DNA from: Larkinella knui
GTDB taxonomy: Bacteria > Bacteroidota > Bacteroidia > Cytophagales > Spirosomataceae
NCBI RefSeq assembly: GCF_003858645.1
Contig: NZ_RQJP01000007.1
Coordinates: forward strand, 62,001 to 126,000
Length of the DNA: 64,000 nt
Direction of reading: 5' to 3'
Below are positions 40,620 through 49,113 of this stretch, piece by piece (position 1 is the first letter of the stretch; each line of letters opens with the position of its first letter). The translations under genes were made by a program, and so were the position numbers. A model generated the notes under the pieces. That model made no database searches and was not told the origin of the DNA. It saw only the letters and a list, made by a program, of their open reading frames with translations.

Positions 40620-43026
40620 CATATAATTTCGGAAAACGAGCGGGTTCTGCTTCGTTCATCAATTCATAAACCACGTCAAAGACGTCTTCGGTATTGGGTT
40701 TGGAGAAATAATCACCATCGGAACCGTAGGCCGGGCGGTGGGCTTTTGCCGAGAGCGTTCGCGGAGGTGAATCGAGGTAGCGATACGCATTTTGTTTTTC
40801 AAGCACTTCCTGCATCATGTACGCCGAACCGCCCCCCGGAAAATCTTCGTCGGCAAACAGCACCCGGTTCGTCTTTTTAATGGATTCGACGATGGCATGC
40901 GACCGGTCGAACGGCAACAACGTCTGTACATCGATCACTTCGGCGTGAATGTCGAACTGCCGGAGTTGGTCGGCGGCTTCGAGCACGATCCGGCACATCG
41001 ATCCGTACGTCACAATGGTAATATCGGTGCCTTCGCGCAGAATTTCCGGAACGCCCAGCGGCAGGCAAAACTCGTCCAGATTGTCCGGTAAGCGTTCTTT
41101 CAGGCGGTATCCGTTCAGGCATTCGACCAGCAGCGCCGGATCATCGCCTTTGATGAGGGTGTTGTAAAAACCGGCCGCCTGCGTCATGTTGCGCGGCACC
41201 AGAATATGCAGGCCGCGCAGGCTGTTGACCATGGCGCTCATGGGCGAACCCGAGTGCCAGATGCCTTCCAGCCGGTGGCCGCGCGTCCGGATGATGAGTG
41301 GCGCTTTCTGCCCCCCTTTGGTACGGTAATGCAGCGTGGCCAGGTCGTCGGTCAGTGTGGCCAGGGCGTAAAAAACATAATCGAAATACTGAATCTCGAC
41401 GATGGGTTTCAGGCCGCGCATGGCCATGCCGATGCCCTGGCCAATGATGCTGGTTTCCCGAATACCGGTGTCGGTGATGCGTAAATCGCCGTATTTTTCC
41501 TGCAAACCGGCAAACCCCTGATTGACGTCACCAATATACCCGACATCCTCACCCAGCGCCACCACCCGGGGATCGCGACCGAAGAGGCTATCGAAATACC
41601 GCTGCATCAACTGGTAGCCATCGATCAGCGGGCTTTCGTCGGTATAACGGGCCGCAACGGGCGTCACCTTCAGCGGTGAATCCGGCGATTGGCTGTATAA
41701 ATGGGAACTATACCGGTCTTCATTTTCGGCGTTCGTCCGATGCAACCACGCCAGCAGGCCCTGTTTGGCTTCCGTGTCGTCGGTTCGTAAATACCGCAAG
41801 GCCCGTTTCACGGCCGCCGTGGCATCCCGGCGAATCGGTACGTGCGTAGTCCGCAGCTGTTCGCGGAGTGCGGCAATGGGTTCGCCCTGTCTGGCCGTTT
41901 CGGCGGCCTGTTGTAACAGCGCCATAGCCTCCTCAAAATCACTTTTTAGCGACGCCAGATACGCATTCCAGGCTTCCTGGCGGGCCATTTTGGTAACGCG
42001 TACGGCTTCCCGTTCAATCGCATCCAGGTCGTCGTGGGTGGCGTAGCCATTTTCCAGAATCCACTGGCGAAAATGCCGGTTGCAGTCATACTGCCGTTCC
42101 CATTCCAGGCGTTCGGCGGTTTTATACCGTTCGTGCGAACCGGAGGTCGAGTGGCCCTGTGGCTGGGTAACTTCCTGTACGTGAACCAGTACGGGAACGT
42201 GTTCCTCGCGGCAAATGCGGGCGGCTTTCTGGTAGGTTTCGATCAAGGCCGGATAATCCCAGCCTTTCACCGTCAGAATTTCAATTCCTTTTTCCGTCTC
42301 CGTCCGCTGAAAACCCGCCAGTGCTTTCGAGATGCTGGCTTTGGTGGTCTGATACTCAACTGGAACCGAAATGCCGTAGCCATCGTCCCAGACCGACATC
42401 AGCAGCGGTACCTGCAAAACCCCGGCGGCATTCATGGTTTCGAGGAACATTCCCTGTGAAGTCGAAGAATCTCCAATCGTTCCGAAAATAATTTCGTTAC
42501 CATTTCGGGAGAACGTCGTCAAAAGATGTAGATGGGTATTCTGACGATACAGCCGCGATGCGTAGGCCAGCCCAAGTGATCTTGGAATCTGGCCTGCCGT
42601 CGGGGCAATATCACCAACGGAGTTATAAAGTTCGGTTTGATTCCGCCACTGCCCCTGTTCGTCGAGCCAGCGAGTGGCATAATGGCCGTTCATCTGACGG
42701 CCTGCCGAATTGGGATCGGCTTCAATGTCGGTGTGGGCGTAAAGCTGGGCAAAGAACTCGGTCCACCGGAGTTCGCCGAGAGCCGCTACGAACGTTTGAT
42801 CGCGGTAGTAGCCCGAACGGAAATCACCAGCCTGAAAGGCGTGAGCGGCTGCAAGCTGGGCAATTTCCTTGCCGTCGCCGAAGATGCCGAACTTGGCTCG
42901 TCCACCCATTACCTCGCGCCGACCCAGCAAGCTGGCGTGGCGGCTTTCACAAGCCAGTCGATAATCTTGCAGGATTTTTTCCTGCGTCAGCGTATCGGTT
43001 ATATTTAATTGTTCGTTTGCAATCAC
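40603..43026 (-). CDS. Fused E1 alpha-beta component of a 2-oxoacid dehydrogenase (branched-chain type)
   Basis: An 807-residue protein in which the alpha subunit (about 1-420) and the beta subunit (about 460-807) are joined. The alpha part has the thiamine-diphosphate motif 'GDSSTSQGMFLETMN' (residues 185-199) and 'SGYYRDQTF'; the beta part has 'RVVALGEDVGYIGDV', 'QYFDYVFYALATLTDD' and 'RVLFADEDFPGGG'. Fused E1 proteins of this type occur in many Bacteroidota and are annotated as branched-chain or general 2-oxoacid dehydrogenase E1. It decarboxylates the 2-oxoacid and transfers the acyl group to lipoyl-E2, which is not nearby. Substrate is uncertain. Confidence 0.93.
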   Translation of the reverse strand: MIANEQLNITDTLTQEKILQDYRLACESRHASLLGRREVMGGRAKFGIFGDGKEIAQLAAAHAFQAGDFRSGYYRDQTFVAALGELRWTEFFAQLYAHTDIEADPNSAGRQMNGHYATRWLDEQGQWRNQTELYNSVGDIAPTAGQIPRSLGLAYASRLYRQNTHLHLLTTFSRNGNEIIFGTIGDSSTSQGMFLETMNAAGVLQVPLLMSVWDDGYGISVPVEYQTTKASISKALAGFQRTETEKGIEILTVKGWDYPALIETYQKAARICREEHVPVLVHVQEVTQPQGHSTSGSHERYKTAERLEWERQYDCNRHFRQWILENGYATHDDLDAIEREAVRVTKMARQEAWNAYLASLKSDFEEAMALLQQAAETARQGEPIAALREQLRTTHVPIRRDATAAVKRALRYLRTDDTEAKQGLLAWLHRTNAENEDRYSSHLYSQSPDSPLKVTPVAARYTDESPLIDGYQLMQRYFDSLFGRDPRVVALGEDVGYIGDVNQGFAGLQEKYGDLRITDTGIRETSIIGQGIGMAMRGLKPIVEIQYFDYVFYALATLTDDLATLHYRTKGGQKAPLIIRTRGHRLEGIWHSGSPMSAMVNSLRGLHILVPRNMTQAAGFYNTLIKGDDPALLVECLNGYRLKERLPDNLDEFCLPLGVPEILREGTDITIVTYGSMCRIVLEAADQLRQFDIHAEVIDVQTLLPFDRSHAIVESIKKTNRVLFADEDFPGGGSAYMMQEVLEKQNAYRYLDSPPRTLSAKAHRPAYGSDGDYFSKPNTEDVFDVVYELMNEAEPARFPKLYGEKRG

Positions 43027-43342
43027 AGAACGGCCACAGTTTTAGAGGTACTTGTTTGCTCGATTAATTGCCTGTTCAATGATTTGTCGGTGGTTTTCAA
43101 GTGGATACCCCAAATAACTATCATTGAACAAACAAAGTAACTCCGGCGATCGGAGTAAAAATAATATAAAGTTTCACAGCTTTCAAAAAAACGATTTTTT
43201 GACTTTCTTTGTTAAGCGAACATGTGCCGGGATTTATCCGGCAAACCGTCATTTGGCAACCCTTTTGTAGTATAAATTGTATAACAGGATTGTAAAGTAA
43301 GTAGTCTACCCGTTTGTTTTGTAACTAAATTTTAAAAAGAAA
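43027..43342. other. Intergenic region between divergent E1 and DUF1573 genes
   Basis: These 316 bases are AT-rich and hold the two divergent promoters. The only candidate seen is TTTG 43252-43255 with TAAATTG 43273-43279 (spacing 17, one base short of TAnnTTTG) for the plus-strand gene. No RNA gene or repeat is evident. Confidence 0.4.
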
Positions 43343-43792
43343 ATGAAAAAGGCTTTTTCACTAATCGTGGTATTTCTGGCAATTACGACAATTGCTTTCG
43401 CTCAGAAAGGCGTTATTAAATTCACCAAAGAAGCACACGACTTTGGTAAAGTTCCGCAAGGAACACCGGTCACCTACACGTTTGAGTTTACCAACACCGG
43501 TACTGATCCCGTCGTTATCTCGAACGCTCAGCCTTCTTGCGGTTGTACAACGCCAGACTGGACCAAGAGCGCCGTTTTGCCAGGCCAGAAGGGTTTTGTG
43601 AAAGCAACTTACAACGCGGCTTCCATGGGGTCATTCAATAAGAATGTGACGGTAGTGAGCAACGCAGAACGCACGTCGATTCCCCTGAATCTGACGGGTG
43701 AAGTGATCGCGAAAGAGGGGCAATCTACGGCAGCCGCTACGCCAGCAGCCGCACCGGCAACTGAAAAAAGCAAGAAAAAAGGGACCAAGTAA
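43343..43792 (+). CDS. DUF1573 domain-containing exported protein
   Basis: A 149-residue protein with signal peptide 'KKAFSLIVVFLAITTIAFAQ'. The core is a small immunoglobulin-like (ASPM/SPD-2/Hydin-type) domain: 'FTKEAHDFGKVPQGTPVTYT', 'NTGTDPVVISNAQPSCGCTT' with the conserved CGC pair, and 'GFVKATYNA'. The C-terminus is Ala/Pro/Lys-rich. Such proteins are abundant in Bacteroidota, and their function is not established. Its promoter may include 43252-43279. It ends at a terminator shared with lptD. Confidence 0.93.
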   Translation: MKKAFSLIVVFLAITTIAFAQKGVIKFTKEAHDFGKVPQGTPVTYTFEFTNTGTDPVVISNAQPSCGCTTPDWTKSAVLPGQKGFVKATYNAASMGSFNKNVTVVSNAERTSIPLNLTGEVIAKEGQSTAAATPAAAPATEKSKKKGTK

Positions 43793-43820
43793 GCAAGAAT
43801 AAGCGTTACAAATCCTGAAC

Positions 43821-43856
43821 AAAAAAGGCATCCCGCCAACGTGGGATGCCTTTTTT
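43821..43856. terminator. Bidirectional intrinsic terminator between DUF1573 and lptD genes
   Basis: AAAAAAGGCATCCC 43821-43834 and GGGATGCCTTTTTT 43843-43856 pair perfectly with an eight-base loop. A and T tracts on both flanks serve both converging genes. Confidence 0.93.
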
Positions 43857-43908
43857 GGTTCAAAAGCTTGAAGGAAATTTCGACTTCTGAAGCAGAGCAG
43901 GTTTGCTT

Positions 43909-46821
43909 CTAGTAGTTGATCGAGGTACCCCGGCGACGGCTTAGTTTCAGATCCTGAAGAATGGCGGATTTCACGCGCAGGTCGAACGAATAGAAATTGG
44001 AACGGTAACGGTTGCCCGAAAACGGCGTATAACTGAAGTTCATATCCCAGCAATGCAGGTCGCGGTGGAGCGTAACGGTGGTCAGTGACGGTGCTTTCGC
44101 CGAAAAATCGAAACCGGTCTGGAGCGACACTTTCCACTTGGGCGTCAGACTCAAATCGCCCGTTACCTGCAACGCCTGAATAATCTGGCTTTCGATAGGC
44201 GTAAATTTGGTCAGGCTAAAGGTGTAGCTGAGATTGATGCTCCAGGGAATGTTAAAATCAACGTAGTCTTCCGGATTCTTGTTGACATTTCGCAGCTCGG
44301 CCGCATCGGTGGGCGTTGAGGAATTGGGGGCTACTTTCGGTTTCCGCGCTTCTTTGGGGGCAAACTGGGTACTCAGGTAAAAATTAAGATTTTGCAAGTG
44401 GGCCAGGCCCTGACCCTGCGTTATCGCCAGTTTATCGATCTTGTTGAGGTGATAGGCATTTATGTAAGGTCCAGTCTGGAAATATTGTGACTGATCCGGC
44501 ACCCAATATACACTAGAAACTGTGGGGGTATTGGCATAGGCATACGGATCGAAGACCGACGAAAAGTTAAAGCTGACTTTTTTGAAAATCTGCGTATTGG
44601 CACTGAAGTTCAGCGTGGAAAATTTAAACTGGGGTGCATACGGGTTATACGACCCCGACAGGCTGATGTTGTCGAACAGCGAAACTTTCTCAAATTCGCT
44701 CTTGGCCGAATCGCTCCGCGAGCGAACCTTCATTTCCAGCTGGTTGACAATGCTGTAGCTGATCGACGCCGACCGCCCTGTGAAGCTGGATGCACCGGCG
44801 GTGCCGCCCAAACCCCGGTAGCGCGACACCCGAAGGACTTTGGTGGTGTCGAATGGGTCACGGTATTGCGACAGGGTGGTCGTAAAAGCACTGGATAAGT
44901 CCGGTGTGTAGCTGAACGAAATGGAGGGCGCAATGGTGTGCCGGATGGCTTCCAACCGACCCAGTCGCATAAAAAACGTCCCGTAGGCCCGGGTGTTCAT
45001 CGAGGCATTGAAGGAAAGGAAGTACGTCGCAGAAATGCGATTTGATGTGTCGACACGCACGGCTTTGCGGTCCGGCAAATAGGTGTACTCCAGGCTTTTG
45101 GTATAAACATCCCCGCTCAGTGAAACGCCCGGCGTAAAGTTGAGGTACCGCGCCAGCTTGAAGTTAGGCAGTGAAATGGGGATCGAATACCGGCTTTGCA
45201 CCTGCGCGTTCTTCAGGATGGTGGGCAGATTCTCAAGTGTCATCGGAATCAGGTTGGAATTGATATAAACTTCCTGATTGGCGATTGCCGCCAGACTATC
45301 CCGCAGACGCTGTAACGTATCACCCCGAAGCGCCAGTGTGGTGGCAACCGGAAAGCCAAGATTGGTAGCATCAACCGTCCGGCGGGTGTTATTCAACGTG
45401 GCCTGCGCGTTGAAATCCAGCCCCAGCCGGAAGCTTTCGAACCACCTTCCCGTTCCGCCTTTCAGCGCAAAAGGCGCAATCTGCGCAACACCCAGGTTAA
45501 AACCCGACGAAATATTCGTTTGACCGCCCTCACGCACGTTAGTGGCTGGATTGTATCGACCAAAATTCTGGCTCACGTTGAGATTGGCCGAGCTCGTCAC
45601 GTACTGCCCAAACTTATGGCTATAGTTGACGCCCGAGTTGGCTGCATTGGAAACGTAGCGGCCCGAACTCAACGACGTGTTCAACTGGTTGTAGCTGTTG
45701 CTGCTGACGTTGACGTTGGCCGAGAACTGCGAATTGCCCCGGGGCCGGGGCGAATGGGACCAGATAATGCTGAAATCGTTGCGGGGTTTCGACGCGGTAT
45801 CCACCAGGGAAGTGGTTCGGTTCCGCGCATACGTCAGCGCGAAATTGCCGCCATAGCGATACCGCTTCAGGTATTCCGACGACAGGCCGAGCCCCCAGCT
45901 TCCGTTGGAGTAAATCTGACCCCGCAAACTCATGCTGATGTATTGGTTGATGGCGAAATAATACCCCCCGTCGCGGAGGTAAAAACCGCGTCCGTTGGGT
46001 TCCTCACCGTATTGGGGGAAAATAAGTCCTGACGTTCCGATTTCGCTTTTCTTGGGAATCGGAAAAAAACCGAACGGAAGCGCCAAGGGTGTTGGTATGT
46101 CGTTGATAACCAGATTGAACGGTCCCGAAATGAGCTGTTTATTATGTACCACCTTAATCTTGCTGGCATTGATGTGGAAGTGCGGAGTGGCCAGGTTGCA
46201 GGTGGTGTAAATGGCATTTCGGATGTAAAGATTGTCCTGAGCGTCTTTTTTAACGGTTTTTCCCCGAACATTTCCCTCACCCTGAGCCGTAATAACGCCT
46301 TTGATGAACCCTTTTTTAGTTTTGAAATTAAAGCGGATTTCCTGCGTATCATACCGGCCGCTGGCATCCTGAAAAACGGGCAGCCCAACGGTTTTCCGGG
46401 CGGTGGAATCGTAACGCCCGCGGGCATACACTTCGTTGGTGGTCCAGTTGAGTTTAATATAGGCAGCCGTCAGGTGGATGTCGCCGTAATCGACCTTCGC
46501 ATCACCGAAAAGTTCGACAATCTGGCCCGTAGCATCGAAGAGTGTTGAATCTTTGGCTGAATAGTTAACGGTTGTTTGTAAATTACTGCCCGTATCGACC
46601 GAATCCCGGTTTGTCACGGTGAGCGAATCCCGGCGCACGGTATCCACCACCACGGAATTGCCGGTAACGGTAGCCGAAGAAGGAGTTGCCGAACGCGGTG
46701 TGAATGCGGGAACCGTACGACGCACCGGTTTCTGCTGCGCGTGTAACACCAGCGGGAAAATGATGATCAGGCAAGTGATCAGGTTCCGTAAAATAAAGTA
46801 TGTATTTTTCAGTTTTATCAA
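43909..46821 (-). CDS. lptD: Putative LPS assembly outer membrane protein LptD
   Basis: A 970-residue protein with a signal peptide ('RNLITCLIIIFPLVLHAQ'). A periplasmic OstA/LptA-like beta domain follows, around residues 95-220 ('VELFGDAKVDYGDIHLTAAY', 'RGRYDSTARKTVGLPVFQ'), and the rest is a large beta-barrel with repeated aromatic, alternating strands ending in 'AILQDLKLSRRRGTSINY'. It matches the Bacteroidota LptD family, which inserts lipopolysaccharide into the outer leaflet with LptE. It is divergent from the amidase gene and convergent with the DUF1573 gene. Confidence 0.9.
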   Translation of the reverse strand: MIKLKNTYFILRNLITCLIIIFPLVLHAQQKPVRRTVPAFTPRSATPSSATVTGNSVVVDTVRRDSLTVTNRDSVDTGSNLQTTVNYSAKDSTLFDATGQIVELFGDAKVDYGDIHLTAAYIKLNWTTNEVYARGRYDSTARKTVGLPVFQDASGRYDTQEIRFNFKTKKGFIKGVITAQGEGNVRGKTVKKDAQDNLYIRNAIYTTCNLATPHFHINASKIKVVHNKQLISGPFNLVINDIPTPLALPFGFFPIPKKSEIGTSGLIFPQYGEEPNGRGFYLRDGGYYFAINQYISMSLRGQIYSNGSWGLGLSSEYLKRYRYGGNFALTYARNRTTSLVDTASKPRNDFSIIWSHSPRPRGNSQFSANVNVSSNSYNQLNTSLSSGRYVSNAANSGVNYSHKFGQYVTSSANLNVSQNFGRYNPATNVREGGQTNISSGFNLGVAQIAPFALKGGTGRWFESFRLGLDFNAQATLNNTRRTVDATNLGFPVATTLALRGDTLQRLRDSLAAIANQEVYINSNLIPMTLENLPTILKNAQVQSRYSIPISLPNFKLARYLNFTPGVSLSGDVYTKSLEYTYLPDRKAVRVDTSNRISATYFLSFNASMNTRAYGTFFMRLGRLEAIRHTIAPSISFSYTPDLSSAFTTTLSQYRDPFDTTKVLRVSRYRGLGGTAGASSFTGRSASISYSIVNQLEMKVRSRSDSAKSEFEKVSLFDNISLSGSYNPYAPQFKFSTLNFSANTQIFKKVSFNFSSVFDPYAYANTPTVSSVYWVPDQSQYFQTGPYINAYHLNKIDKLAITQGQGLAHLQNLNFYLSTQFAPKEARKPKVAPNSSTPTDAAELRNVNKNPEDYVDFNIPWSINLSYTFSLTKFTPIESQIIQALQVTGDLSLTPKWKVSLQTGFDFSAKAPSLTTVTLHRDLHCWDMNFSYTPFSGNRYRSNFYSFDLRVKSAILQDLKLSRRRGTSINY

Positions 46822-46827
46822 AAAAAT

Positions 46828-46835
46828 TATATTTG
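46828..46835 (+). promoter_or_regulatory. Candidate -7 promoter element for the amidase gene
   Basis: TATATTTG is an exact TAnnTTTG match, placed 110 bp before the amidase start and overlapping the region just upstream of lptD. No exact TTTG lies at the -33 distance (T-rich instead). Confidence 0.35.
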
Positions 46836-46945
46836 CTCGTCCTACAGCGCTGGCTTACGCTGTTAACCCGTTCGGTCGAATTGCCAATAGGGCCCGGCCT
46901 ACTCCGGATCACAAAGTTAGTCGCTAACTTCATTCCAATACTGCC

Positions 46946-47842
46946 TTGAAACGGTTAAACCTGTTAAAAATTATTAAAGTATTCCGGACGGTTGCAAAAA
47001 CGACCGCCCGAGTCACGCTGATGGGTTCTCCCGTTCTCCTGCCCGTCCTGTGTCTTCTGGCGCTGCCCGCCATGACGCCGGTTTTACCGCAGGATAATCC
47101 AAAACAGGATCAACAGCAGGCGGAGGTGCGCCCAGGCCGTTTGCGAACCGTCGTTCTTGACCCCGGCCACGGCGGCAAAGATCCCGGCACGATGACCAGG
47201 CGCAACCGCGAATCGCGAATTGTGTTGAAAATCGCGCTGGAACTGGGACGCCGGATTAAAGAAGAATTGCCGGGGGTAAAGGTGATTTTTACCCGGTCGA
47301 CGGATGTTTTTATCGAGTTGAATGAACGCTCGGCCATTGCCAACCGCAACAAAGCCGACCTGTTCATTTCGATCCACGTCAACGCCAGCCCCTCGTCGAG
47401 CCGCGTCAACGGAACGGAAACCTACACGATGGGGTTGCACAAAACCAACGGAAACCTGGACGTTGCCAAACGGGAAAATGCGGTTATTTTGAAAGAAAGC
47501 AATTACAAGGAAAATTATCAGGGCTTTGATCCGGATTCTCCGCTAGCCCACATTATGCTGGCCAATTATCAGCACGCCTTTATGAACAGCAGCGTTGATT
47601 TTGCCCAGAAAGTGGAATGGAGTTTTAAGAAAAACGCCGAACGACCGAGCCGTGGGGTCAAACAGGCGGGATTCCTGGTGCTCTGGCGGACCACGATGCC
47701 CAGTGTACTGGTAGAAACCGGTTACATCACCAATCCGGACGAAGAACGGTATCTGGCCTCCGAAGAGGGGCAGAATGAAATGGCAAACGCCATTTTTCGC
47801 GCTTTCAAGGCCTATAAAGACGAAGTAGATGCAGTAGAGTAA
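46946..47842 (+). CDS. N-acetylmuramoyl-L-alanine amidase (AmiC type, Amidase_3)
   Basis: A 298-residue exported zinc amidase that cuts the stem peptide from peptidoglycan, mainly at division. TTG 46946 is taken as the start because it supplies the basic n-region; ATG 47021 would leave a short, uncharged one. Catalytic residues are all visible: H75 ('DPGHGGKDPG'), E89 ('RRNRES'), H144 ('ISIHVNASPS') and E257 ('VLVETGYITNPDEERYL'). It is followed 166 bp later by an mlaD gene; the pair is often adjacent in Cytophagales. The lipid-transport link is inference. Confidence 0.93.
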   Translation: MKRLNLLKIIKVFRTVAKTTARVTLMGSPVLLPVLCLLALPAMTPVLPQDNPKQDQQQAEVRPGRLRTVVLDPGHGGKDPGTMTRRNRESRIVLKIALELGRRIKEELPGVKVIFTRSTDVFIELNERSAIANRNKADLFISIHVNASPSSSRVNGTETYTMGLHKTNGNLDVAKRENAVILKESNYKENYQGFDPDSPLAHIMLANYQHAFMNSSVDFAQKVEWSFKKNAERPSRGVKQAGFLVLWRTTMPSVLVETGYITNPDEERYLASEEGQNEMANAIFRAFKAYKDEVDAVE

Positions 47843-47924
47843 GCAAGTTGTTAGTAACTTGGCAACGGTTTTTAATTGATCAATGGTTATAGGGCTACCA
47901 AGGGTTAGCTGGATTTAATGGCTG

Positions 47925-47987
47925 AATGGCTACAACTGGTTTTGATGGCCGGACTGTAACGTAGCTATTCAGCCAGTTGTAGCCATT
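47925..47987. repeat. Inverted repeat between the amidase and mlaD genes
   Basis: AATGGCTACAACTGG 47925-47939 pairs exactly with 47973-47987. The loop holds a second, weaker self-complementary stretch (GAATGGCT/AGCTATTC). No U-tract. Confidence 0.6.
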
Positions 47988-48008
47988 TCAACCATTCACA
48001 CCCCACGC

Positions 48009-49004
48009 ATGAAAATTTCAAAAGAAGCAAAGGTGGGCATCCTGGCCGTGGTAACATTGGCGATGCTCTATTTCGGGTTTAATTACCTCAAAGGTTCCGA
48101 TATTTTTTCCAGTTCGAACAAATACGTAGTCGTTTACGATAATGTCGATGGGCTGACGCCCTCGAATCCGGTGCAGCTCAACGGCTTGAATATCGGACGG
48201 GTGGACCGGATCGACATTATGCAGCAACAGGGAAATAAATTACTGGTTACGCTGGATATTGAGAAACGGATTCAGGTCGGTCGTGGCTCCAAAGCCATTC
48301 TGGCCGATGCCGGGGTGTTGGGCGGCAAGCTGGTGATTCTCCAAATCGCGCAATCGGGCCAGATGCTCGAGGTGGGTGATACGCTCATTAGCGGGAAAGA
48401 ACAAGGGCTAACGGCCTTGATTCGGGAGAAAACGCTGCCGGTTTTAAATACCGTCGATTCATTGACGCTGAATCTGAACCGGATTGTCAAACAGTTCGAC
48501 CGCACCGGACTGGTCCTGACCCGGACGCTGGAAGGCGTGGAAGCCACCACCGGAACCCTGCAACTGACCATTGGCGAAAACCGCGAAGGCATCAAGCGGC
48601 TGATGACGAACCTCGGTAATCTGTCGGCGTCGCTGGCCGAAACCGAGAAAGAAATCAAACCGCTGCTGTCGAAAGCCGGAACGTTTGCCGATTCGCTCAA
48701 TGCGCTGAAACTGAGCCAGACGCTGGCAAATGCCAACAAATCCATCGGTACGCTGCAACAGATGCTGGCCGACATCAACAGCGGCAAAGGAACGCTGGGC
48801 AAGCTGAAAGGCGACGAGGCTCTGTATAAAAATGTCAACGGTGCCACCGCCAGCCTGGAAAAACTGCTGACCGACTTCCGCGAGAATCCCAAGCGGTATG
48901 TTCATTTTTCGCTGTTTGGGAAGAAGGACAAGAAACCGGCCACGACCACGTCGGCGCAGAGTGCAACGGTTGTGGTGCCGCTTTCGGATACGACAAATAA
49001 CTAG
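48009..49004 (+). CDS. MlaD/MCE family phospholipid transport protein
   Basis: A 331-residue protein with a single N-terminal anchor ('VGILAVVTLAMLYFGFNYL') and one MCE domain about residues 40-115 ('YDNVDGLTPSNPVQLNGLNI', 'VGRGSKAILADAGVLGGKLV'). A long alpha-helical tail follows with hydrophobic heptads ('LSASLAETEKEIKPLLSKAG', 'LQQMLADINSGKGTLGKLKG'), as in MlaD proteins that form hexameric needle-like channels for lipids across the periplasm. The partner MlaE permease and MlaF ATPase are not in the window. A long hairpin follows its stop. Confidence 0.93.
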   Translation: MKISKEAKVGILAVVTLAMLYFGFNYLKGSDIFSSSNKYVVVYDNVDGLTPSNPVQLNGLNIGRVDRIDIMQQQGNKLLVTLDIEKRIQVGRGSKAILADAGVLGGKLVILQIAQSGQMLEVGDTLISGKEQGLTALIREKTLPVLNTVDSLTLNLNRIVKQFDRTGLVLTRTLEGVEATTGTLQLTIGENREGIKRLMTNLGNLSASLAETEKEIKPLLSKAGTFADSLNALKLSQTLANANKSIGTLQQMLADINSGKGTLGKLKGDEALYKNVNGATASLEKLLTDFRENPKRYVHFSLFGKKDKKPATTTSAQSATVVVPLSDTTNN

Positions 49005-49010
49005 TTTACG

Positions 49011-49088
49011 GTTTACGGTATTCGGTTTACGGTGGCTGACGCGTGCTTCTCTGAATGCGTCAGCCACCGTAAACCGAATACCGTAAAC
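49011..49088. repeat. Perfect 32-bp inverted repeat between mlaD and the carboxylase gene
   Basis: Arms 49011-49042 and 49057-49088 match exactly over 32 bp with a 14-base loop. The word CGGTTTACGG/TATTCGGTTTACGG gives it internal direct repeats. It starts six bases after the mlaD stop and has no U-tract. Confidence 0.85.
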
Positions 49089-49113
49089 TGAAAACCACTT
49101 AACCTGCCTGACG

